Shown here in pieces: positions 31,658 to 39,430 of a DNA stretch of 41,373 nucleotides. A model generated the notes under the pieces. It was not told the DNA's origin. It ran no database searches and saw only the letters and a list, made by a program, of their open reading frames with translations. The position numbers and the translations under genes are program-made. Origin of the DNA: Macrocybe gigantea (Eukaryota; Basidiomycota; Agaricomycetes; Agaricales; Callistosporiaceae); assembly GCA_011319805.1 (NCBI GenBank), contig SJRY01000049.1, forward strand, positions 1-41,373, given 5' to 3'. Position 1 is the first letter of the stretch. The number at the start of each line of letters is the position of its first letter.

Positions 31658-32469
31658 ATGTCGAACATCATTGTATTTTATGACATTCCGTCCACGATTC
31701 CAGGCTCGGCTGGTCTCCGAACACTTGGAAAACCAGGCGAGCACCACTGATAAGATGGGCACTCATCCGCTGAACAATCCCCATCGGCTTTAGATATTGT
31801 CTCAACTACAAGGGCCTTCCATTCCGGACGGAATGGATCGAGTATCCGGACATCGAAGCTCTCTGCAAGAAGCTAGGAGTCGCGCCGACATCCACGAAAC
31901 CTGACGGCGGACTGCTCTACACCCTGCCGGTGATATACGATCCGTCGACCAACACCGCTATCTCGGACTCGCTGCTCATCGCAGAATATCTCGACAAGGC
32001 ATATCCTGACGCTCCCAAGCTCTTCCCCAATCAATCAGACGCTCTTCAATTCGCGTTCGTCAAGGCCCATCTGGCGACGCTCGACGCTCTGTGGCAGTTT
32101 GCGCTCCCGGGGACGATCAAAGTCATGAATCCGCCCAGCGAGGAGTACCTGCGCCGGACGAGGGAACCGAGGTTCGGAATGACCTTTGAGGAGTTTCTTC
32201 CGTCCGGCGATGCGCGTCGACCCCGGTGGGAGCTGGCCAGGCAGGGGTTCGGTGAGGTGGACGCTTGGCTGAAGAAGGCGGCCGGAGGCGGACCGTACAT
32301 GATGGGAGACACCATCTCCTTTGCGGACTTTGTTGTTGCCGGACACACGATATGGTTGAGGAGGATTTGGGGCGAGGAGAGTCCGGAATGGGGGGACATC
32401 AAGACGTGGCACGGAGGCAGATGGGAGGCGCTTCTCAAGAGCTTGGAGAAATACGAGGGTATCATCTAA
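31658..32469 (+). CDS. Glutathione S-transferase, fungal etherase-like class (GST4), inverted near-copy of GST3
   Basis: Exon 1 is 31658-31736, exon 2 is 31794-32469; the intron 31737-31793 starts GCGAGC and ends TTTAG like that of GST3. Exon 1 is 79 bases, one shorter than the 80 in all three other copies: GGCTCGGCTGG here against GGCTCGGCCTGG in GST3 (about 31708-31712). This would throw exon 2 out of frame unless it is an assembly error. Exon 2 is fully open: YCLNYKGLPFRTEWIEYPDI, YTLPVIYDPSTN, LIAEYLDKAYPDAP, GGGPYMMGDTISFADF, LLKSLEKYEGII then stop. Differences from GST3 are scattered substitutions (for example KAHLATLDALWQFALPGTIK), so the copies have diverged somewhat. Confidence 0.88.
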
Positions 32470-32506
32470 GACACGCGAATCCAGTTGTTACCTGTATCAT
32501 GTATGC

Positions 32507-32521
32507 ATTTTCAAGAGAAGA
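32507..32521 (+). repeat. 15-bp direct repeat, left copy
   Basis: ATTTTCAAGAGAAGA. The identical word recurs at 34729-34743. In the GST3 flank there is a single copy with one mismatch (ATTTTCGAGAGAAGA, minus strand). It brackets the 2.2-kb segment missing from the GST3 flank, as a target-site duplication would. Confidence 0.75.
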
Positions 32522-32536
32522 AATAGAGGCTCTTTG

Positions 32537-32730
32537 AGCTGGACCCCGCGTCGTACGCGTCGCTGTGGAGATCGACGATCGCGTCATTGGCGAAGGACGT
32601 CTACGCCAGAGGAGAGGCATGGTCAGAGCGCTGAGGCACACAGCCGGACGTTATCAAGGAGCTCGAGGGCCGACCGGAGCGGTGCATCGATCTGACGTTC
32701 ATGTACGGTGAGCTGACTCGCAAGGTCTGA
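32537..32730 (+). pseudogene. Fragment of a coding sequence, possibly GDA1/CD39 nucleoside diphosphatase C-terminus
   Basis: The plus strand reads ELDPASYASLWRSTIASLAK DVYARGEAWSER, a stop, then in the same frame DVIKELEGRPERCIDLTFMY and a GTGAGC donor-like site. The RPE-C-DLTF pattern resembles the C-terminal part of GDA1/CD39 apyrases; this is from memory and tentative. No upstream or downstream exons are seen, and the left end coincides with the boundary of the inserted segment, so it looks like a truncated passenger. Confidence 0.4.
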
Positions 32731-33175
32731 TGAGGAGTTGTTCGATGATATGCTTATCTTTTTCTCTCCCCTCCCGAACTGTCCTCCAAGTCCGATTCAC
32801 CCCAAGTACATATCTCATACCTCTTTGCATCTATGCTACCCGTTTAGACTTTTTCTTTTTTTTTCCAGCAATTATTTTTTTTTGTATGTACAAGATGCTG
32901 TCATATAAAGAGGAGAGGCTTAGTGTAGCCCCTGTCTCTCATTAGTCTCCTTTCCATGCTCCGACCTGTAACGGCACTAACTCATCTCAAAGTCGTTGGA
33001 GAGGAATCTCGGTCTCCCTGGAATGAGACGTGCTATGCTACATCTCCAAAGCCTCGCGAAAAGACGGCGTGCATGTCCACGCATCCCGCACCAGCAGCAG
33101 CACCAGCATGTCTTTGCATCTAAGACACCAGCGCTCGCTGCACCATGTTGTCTTGCCCTTACAGCACTACCGGTC
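32731..33175. other. Spacer inside the inserted segment, no gene seen
   Basis: About 445 bases of pyrimidine-rich DNA, with T-runs at 32850-32885, between the gene fragment and the hydrolase. Probably the promoter region of the hydrolase. Confidence 0.4.
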
Positions 33176-34684
33176 ATGGCGGCCACGCCCCTCCAAGAGT
33201 CGCCCTCTGCGTTAGTCATAATCATTATTCTTATTGGTCTTCCTGTGGCGTTGTGGGCGTACATGGCCTCTTGAAAAGAAAAAGAAAAAACCTCACAAAT
33301 AACATCCCCCCCCACCCTGGTCTGAAGAAAACGAACGTTGACGCGATGTTGCAGGGTCTCATTATGGTGCTTTTACAGAGGAAGATCATGTACTTGGGTG
33401 AGTCCGAGCCTGTCTCCGTCTCTTGCGGTTGCCGTCTTCTCTCTTTTGCTTTCGCTTGGGTGTGCTGAGGCTTGCGCTTTGTGCCAGGGTGGCTGCCATG
33501 GGGCTCGAGGCGGGAAGAGCTCAAGGATGTATCCTCGTTTTTTCTGTGCATGCTGCATTGCGAAGAGGTGCGCATTGACAGCGAGCGCGGCGTCACTCTA
33601 TACGGTATCCTCGTCCGCCCAATGGAGGAAAGGGATGACCCGCCAGAGACGGTTATACTCTATCTGCAAGGCACGTGGGTCCTCCACCCCTCCCTTCTCC
33701 CCGTCTCGGGCACTCACCCCGTTCTCAAGGCAACGCGGGCAACCCCCTCCAGCACATGGAGACCTTCTACAAGCTGCTGCGGTGGTCGTCCGGCAATATC
33801 CTCCGCTAGCGCGCAAAACGGCCGTGCTCGCCGTCGCGCCGCGCTCATTCTGGAAGTCGACGAATTGCGGTGCGACGCAGCGCGGCATCCTCGTGGACTA
33901 CCGCCATGCGCTGAACCACGCCCTCGCGCGGTTCCCCTCCGCACGCATAGTTGTGTATGGGCACTCGCTCGGCGGCGCTGCGGCGCTGTGCCTCCTTGCG
34001 GGCCTCACGGACGTCCCACCGGATTCAGGTTCGGGCTCGGGTTCGCCTGACTCTGGCGGCCATGGAACGAGCATGCTGTGCAGAGGATATGGCGCGCGCC
34101 ACGCGGAGGAGAAGCTGTATGATGAGAGGTATAAGAATATTGTGGGCCTTGTGCTCGAGAACCCGCTCGCATCGATCGAGGGCATCGTTCATAAGTTCTA
34201 TCCGCAGCGGTGGCTGCCGTACCACTATCTTGGCTACCTCGCGCTCGACAAGTGGGACGCGCTTGCTGCTGTGCGGGGCGCGGTCAGGGCAGTGAGGGCC
34301 TGCGATGTGGACGGAGAGGAAGGTAGCCGTGGGGAGAGGGGCGAGGTCGGCATGCTGGAACGTCCGTCGGTCTTGTCCCGTCTGTTGCACAACGCGCTGT
34401 TCTTCGTGAGCCAGCATGACGAAGTTGTGCCGCCCACGATGGGCTCGCAACTGTACAAGGCTGCACGCGGGACGTGTTGTGCTTCGAGTGAGAGTCCGAG
34501 AGGGAAGGGCGAAGCGACAGCTGGAGGGAGAGGGGTGGCGCAGAATGACGGGGAGAGTGCGCCGGAGAGGAAGAGCGGAGTGAAAGGCCCGAGGCTGAAG
34601 ATTGTACGGGGTGCGCTGCACAACGATGCGTCGGACTTCCCCGTGTGGTTGGTGGAGATGAGAAAGTACTTGGCAAAGTTTTAG
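33176..34684 (+). CDS. Alpha/beta-hydrolase with N-terminal membrane anchor (Bem46/ABHD12-13-like)
   Basis: Likely begins MAATPLQESPSALV followed by the hydrophobic IIIILIGLPVALWAY; the first intron and the exact start are not settled. Then GLIMVLLQRKIMYLG, an intron, EEVRIDSERGVTLYGILVRP, TVILYLQGNAGN with the oxyanion-type motif split by GC-AG intron 33671-33729. Next come TAVLAVAPRSFW, TQRGILVDYRHALNHALARF, the nucleophile elbow VYGHSLGGAA, the acid loop FVSQHDEVVPP and the histidine loop RGALHNDASDFP. Ser, Asp and His are all present. A one-base loss near 33786-33806 separates METFYKLLRWSSGN from PPLARKTAVLAV. Relatives are membrane serine hydrolases acting on lipids or acyl groups. The whole gene sits inside the segment absent from the GST3 flank. 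Stop at 34682-34684. Confidence 0.85.
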
Positions 34685-34728
34685 AGACGAGGGAAGATGA
34701 GCTACGGTGCAGCTCCTAACCCTCATAT

Positions 34729-34743
34729 ATTTTCAAGAGAAGA
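34729..34743 (+). repeat. 15-bp direct repeat, right copy
   Basis: ATTTTCAAGAGAAGA, identical to 32507-32521. Immediately after it, homology to the GST3 3' flank resumes. Confidence 0.75.
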
Positions 34744-35027
34744 GACATGTGTATTGTTTTAGCAGGTCTTGGTTAATCGTTGGTGTCCATAAACACAATA
34801 TCGAAAGCATTTCGTACGGATTTTGAACCGATGGCCTGCTTTCCAGGAATTCAAAGTTTGCGTTTCGGATGATCCGTCGTGCAAGTTGATGTGAGCTGAG
34901 AACTAATTTCAGTAAAGGTCTGTACCGTATTGGCTCCTGTCAGATATCTCGATGATCCATCTCACAACTTGACAGCAAGCATCGCTGTCCAACACGCTCC
35001 AGAGGACATGATGAGGCTATCACTCAG
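34729..35027 (+). repeat. Continuation of the GST3/GST4 duplicated 3' flank
   Basis: Matches the minus strand of 15952 to about 16300 over some 300 bases with substitutions and small gaps (GTCTTGGTT, AAACAC, GAATTCAAAGTTTGC, GGCTCCTGTCAGA, GCATCGCTGTC, TCCAGAGGA). Non-coding. Similarity fades after 35027. Confidence 0.85.
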
Positions 35028-36134
35028 GGTGCGCACGACATAGACGAATAGGTGAGTTACAATGAAGCGTTCGATGAATTGATCATGGACCTGCGGACCT
35101 GTTACGACAATTTTAAGCTACAAAAGGCGATGGTCTTATCGGCCAGCAATGCATATGGGCAAGTTTGAGTATTTTCTAAACTTGGCTTTCAATCGAATGG
35201 CGGCGCAAACTGAGATCAAGGGGGGAGGTTTCCCATTCCTCCGCGTTCCGGAGACGTTCGGCGTAACTGGGAAAGAAACACGATTGGTGTCGGACCGTGC
35301 CTCAAGTCTGAATGCTGCAGAGTGGGACACATGACAAGATTAAATATTCAAATTAAATGCGTTGACGATGCTGCATTCCTCCTCGATGGCACGACAAGAA
35401 AAACAGATTCATAGTGTCGAATTGTCCTGTATTTTCACGTGATGATGCCTCTGTCTTGGACGCGTGTTCGATAGCTCGAGGAACACAAGTCGATGAACGT
35501 CAGCAACCTGTTTGGAAACCGCTGAGAAGCCGCCTTCCACATGTGACTTCTTGCGATGAAAATCCTTGCTGGATCGAGTTGGGTCCCAGCAGGGACGAAG
35601 ACCATGAGTAAGCCTTTTTCCATGATCACAACACAATTCCGAAACGTTGTCACTGTCACCGTTCTCCGAGGCCAAATGCGCTATAGTTCAGCTCAAAGAA
35701 TGCTCGGGCTCGTATTTAGATGCCTTCATTCTATCTATCTCATAGACAATCCATAACAACATCGGACCGTCTATTGTCTGCTACAACACGCCGATGCTGG
35801 TCTTGTCTAAACAAAAAGGTGTGCTCTTTTTTCTTTTGTCTCCATTCTGCGCTTGATTCTGCGAATGTGGAATCGAGGGTGACTCACGTGTCAGAAAGTA
35901 ATAAGGTCCGTGACAGATGAACAAAACAAGTTTCGTCCAGAGAAAGTGCAGACCGAGATTGAATCAGACTTCCGTAACGGGTCCCTTGTGTCATCATGGG
36001 CACAGCAATTCTGTAAAAAAAGCCGCGCCATCAGGATACCTTGGACCCAGGCAGTTGCACTGATAACCCATCTCCGTGCTTGCACAAGGACGACGACGCA
36101 GAACGTAGGGGGACGACCGCAAGATTGCACTCGA
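35028..36134. other. Intergenic region, no supported gene
   Basis: About 1.1 kb. Only short ORFs on either strand; none has a motif or splices to a longer frame. Part should be the promoter of the RING-finger gene. Confidence 0.45.
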
Positions 36135-37265
36135 ATGAAGAAGAGCACCTCGTTTTCGCTGTCTCCCTTCTCGCCTTCATCTCCGTCGTCAATGCTCGCC
36201 GTCTCCACCCCTCCCCCGTCTTGGTCGCGCAAATCCTCTCATCTGCGACGGACGACGTCCCTGGACAGCATCGCAGAAATACCCGAGCACGATCATGCTG
36301 CTGATGCGTCGGCGTCTGCCAGCCTCGACGCAGGGAAGGGACACGAGACGAAGATGACGATTCAGGACCGGCGCAAGTCGTCTCCTCCACCGTCGTCACG
36401 GTCTCCAGGCGCCTCGTCGTGGCGACTCTCCGCAGGGTCGCTCTTGTCGCCCCGGAGCGCGAGGGAACAAAGGGTCAGACAGAATCAGCCGGGCGATCGG
36501 AACTGTGGGATCTGGTAGGCGCTCCTGCTTTCCTTTTTCTCGTCATCCCAGAGTCCTGCCTATCTTGAAGTCGACTCCTTTCGTCCTTTGTGCTTTCTCA
36601 GAGCGCCTGTTGCTGACGATATTGTTTGCTGACGTGCTTCACCAACAGTTTCGAGATAACGATTATGCCTAGGAGGACGACGTGCTGCGGGAAATTGTTC
36701 TGTCTAGAACACATCACCGAGGTATGGCGTGCTTAGACCGTGTCCTGTAGATCCTTGTCACCTCAAATATCTATCTCATGACCAGTGGTTGGAAGGAGCG
36801 TCATCAAACGGCCGCTGTCCGTCGTGTGAATCGCCATGTTCATTGGAGCAGGACACGATCGACTTGTCGCCCCCCGTCCTCATCAAGAGGACGTTCTCCA
36901 CGTCCTCGTTGCTGACTCTGAGGAGCAAACGGGCCGGATCCGCGAAAGCCACGCCGACGCCGTCACGCCATCACACACCGCCCAGCAACGCCTCTCCGAC
37001 CATATCACCAACGACCGACCCAATTCCCTCACCTTCCCCTCTGCGCTCTCTCCTCTCGTCGCCGGTCTCGCCGTCCAGCTTCTTCATACCGGACGACTAC
37101 ATCTACGACGAGGAAGAGGAAGAGATCTCGGCACGAAAGCTGGGCGAGCATCTCGAGAAACTGGGCTTGGGCCCTGCGTTCGTGTTTGAAGACTCGTTCG
37201 GCGTGCTGGGAAGGCTGACGAGCATCGTCGGCTTGACGCTTTTCTTGTATGTTCTGTTAACTTGA
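36135..37265 (+). CDS. RING-finger protein with C-terminal membrane anchor, about 310 residues
   Basis: Exons 36135-36514, 36649-36721 and 36786-37265 sum to 933 bases, an intact frame. The N-terminal third is Ser/Pro-rich and low in order. The RING is assembled across both introns: NCGICFEITIMP, TTCCGKLFCLEHITE, WLEGASSNGRCPSC, giving C-x2-C, C-C, C-x2-H and C-x2-C ligand pairs of a RING-type (possibly RING-CH-like) zinc finger. After it come a Ser/Thr/Pro-rich linker, an acidic patch (DDYIYDEEEEEIS) and a final hydrophobic helix GRLTSIVGLTLFLYVLLT that ends the protein, as in tail-anchored proteins. Likely a membrane-bound ubiquitin ligase; target unknown. The intron between exons 2 and 3 (64 bases) must use the acceptor at 36784-36785, because an earlier AG would leave a 29-base intron and lose frame. 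Confidence 0.85.
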
Positions 37266-37486
37266 TCTTGCCTCGCCATGTGTACGTCTTTCGTTCCACC
37301 GGCTTGCTATTATTCCTTGTGGTTCATGTAGCTAACATTATTTCCCATTGAATGTTGCACCCCCTCATTTGTATCTATTGTACTCTATGTAATCCCAGCA
37401 GTGTTATTCAAGTCAGCGATGACGGTGTATTGAATTCTGAAATGCCATGACATCCAGTGCATGAGCGAGGACGTTACACCTTCGAG

Positions 37487-38897
37487 CTATGTGCTTTTAC
37501 ACAACGCCCGCAGTTCGTTTTCCAGCTCAGAGGCAAACGATTTCGCCATGTCTTGCTCCATAGACTCGACGCCCCATGTGATAGCGATAGCCACGCCCCC
37601 AAGCGCGTCGCCCACGACATTGAGCTTCACAGCGGATCCGACTGCAACATCGCATTGCGCAAAGACCGTCCGCCCGATGGACCACCGCTGCCCTTGCTCT
37701 CCGTTCGGTTCTCGCGCATAGTCAAAGCGACCCAGGTTCGACAGCTCCAGCCCGCCCTGGCGCTTTTTCCCAAGCTTTCCGCGGAAATACTCCACATAGC
37801 GTCCAAAAAGGTACTTGAGCATCCCGATCTCCTGGCCGGATTCGGGCACGTGTTTCTGAAGACGCGACGCGAATTTCGCGGCGTCCTCCCAGGAGAAGGT
37901 CGGCTGAATGGGCATGTAAGAATGCAGAGTGGAAACGTATTCGCAGAATACGTCTTTGGACGTGCCCGCGTGCGTTCTGAGAGACATGGGAACAAAGCCG
38001 GAAATCGTCTTGTACGTGGAGGGAGACTGTTTGGTGACTAGTCGAGAGAGAACGAGATGGCGAGGGTGAAACAGGCAGAGGTCAGCGTGGCGCCGTGGGC
38101 GCGGCATGTGTTGACGAATCTGCTGGCTTCATCAGGCAAAAGCTCGATAATCTTCAGACGCGTGTCCAGTGTGGGCTGAGCCGGCACGTCTCTGCCTGTC
38201 CACGCCGTTTTTCCGCGCGTCCACGACACCGGAACGAACAAATCAAACACGCCTGCCAAACTTTTTTGAACGGCGGCGAGACATTCACGACGGACTCGAT
38301 CGTCGGTGCCAAAGACAAGGCATGCGGAACGACGACACGAGACTGAAAGTCACCTTTTTGTGTATCGGCGGCGTTCAAGGCGCGAAGAAGGGATCGATGG
38401 AAAGCGAGCCCGCTGAGCCCGTCGCCGACGCAGTGCTGCCAAGCAAAGCACACGAAATCGTTCTTCAGCACTGTTACGCGCCAGAGGGGAGGTTACCGCC
38501 GGTCGGCAGCGGCTCGGAAAGCCGAGCTCGGAGCGCGCCTTCGATATCATCCACATCCAAGAATTCGACTACGGAGAACAAGTCAACGGTCTCCAGCCGA
38601 ACGAAGGACGCCGGTTGCAACTCGTCTTCTGTCAGACGCACTCCCAGGGCGGCATGCGATCTGACGACGGCCTCCAGCGCTGGATATAAGACGTCTTTCG
38701 TTAAAGCGCGACCTCCGTCCCCAGACAAGTATTGTGCGGCACAAACGACGCAGGAATCGAACCCTAATGCGTTCCTCGCGATGTGATATCGCTCGAGAAG
38801 GCCTTTTGTCCGAGTCAAAACAAAGGTATGCAAGACAAGTCGCGATTGTATAACACGCACCAGGTGCACGGATTTCCTCACCTCTTTCTTTCACCAT
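37487..38897 (-). CDS. Alcohol O-acetyltransferase-like enzyme (AATase/condensation fold)
   Basis: Exon 1 is a 16-nt start exon (38882-38897, MVKER), then a 79-base intron and exon 2 from 38802. Motifs: GLLERYHIARNALGFDSCVV, TKDVLYPALEAVVRSHAALG, then the catalytic HxxxDG motif in FAWQHCVGDGLSGLAFHRSL, later FVNTCRAHGATLTSACFTLA, SGFVPMSLRTHAG, YVSTLHSYMP and the C-terminal LELSNLGRFDY and SFASELENELRALC. This order fits fungal alcohol acetyltransferases that transfer acetyl from acetyl-CoA to alcohols. Three one-base losses interrupt the frame: G4 at 38486-38489 (expected LPLWRVTVLKNDF), T6 at 38262-38267, and about 38050-38060. Sequence between them is well kept, so the gene is probably functional. 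Upstream on the same strand lies the NRPS-like reductase, with the tRNA between. Confidence 0.85.
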
Positions 38898-39180
38898 GCG
38901 CGCAATGACTCGAACCACGGGTTCGTTCGGCGTATGTCCCGACTGTGTAGTGAAGGGCGACTGCACTAGATCCATTCGGACACAACGCTGTCGGTCCGCA
39001 GCATTTGTCGTCGGTCCGGTTAAGAAACAGCGTGACACAGATCAGCGTTCAGCAACAGTTTTATTACTTATATACCTGAACCCATACTTTGAACTGCGCC
39101 TATCAGCGTCGAATCGGCGTTGGAATTGTGCGTTGAAGGAAAAAAATTGGAATTGAAGATATATAGAAGAAAATAGCACA

Positions 39181-39267
39181 TCGGATATGGTGTAACGGCT
39201 AACATTGCCGCCTTTCAAGCGTTTCTGACGCTCGCGGCAGCTCGGGGTTCGATTCCCCGTATCCGAA
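39181..39267 (+). tRNA. tRNA-Glu(UUC) with 15-nt intron
   Basis: Acceptor stem TCGGATA (39181-39187) pairs with TATCCGA (39260-39266), with discriminator A at 39267. The T arm is CGGGG TTCGATT CCCCG. The anticodon arm is GCCGC / GCGGC with anticodon TTC at 39214-39216. An intron at about 39218-39232 interrupts the loop after position 37, the canonical place for eukaryotic tRNA introns. Confidence 0.93.
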
Positions 39268-39278
39268 GACATGTGAAA

Positions 39279-39284
39279 TTTTTT
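39279..39284 (+). terminator. RNA polymerase III terminator of tRNA-Glu
   Basis: T6 run 12 bases after the tRNA end; a second longer T run follows near 39292-39300 as a back-up. Confidence 0.75.
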
Positions 39285-39430
39285 ATGCACAACTTTTTTT
39301 TGCCCTTCTCCAAGTCAAACTCTAATGTAAAAAAAAGACTTTCCAATACGACGCTGAAGGAGTTGATGATATAAAATCTGTAATTAGTCGATGATATATG
39401 GTACTACATATCCCAGAGCACTCCACTCAA

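Noticed and set aside
33338..34684. A single 448-codon open frame covering the hydrolase region
   Set aside because: Its first 130 codons run through introns and the wrong frame; only the part from about 33800 matches the hydrolase. The spliced model explains the conserved LYLQGNAGN and preceding motifs.
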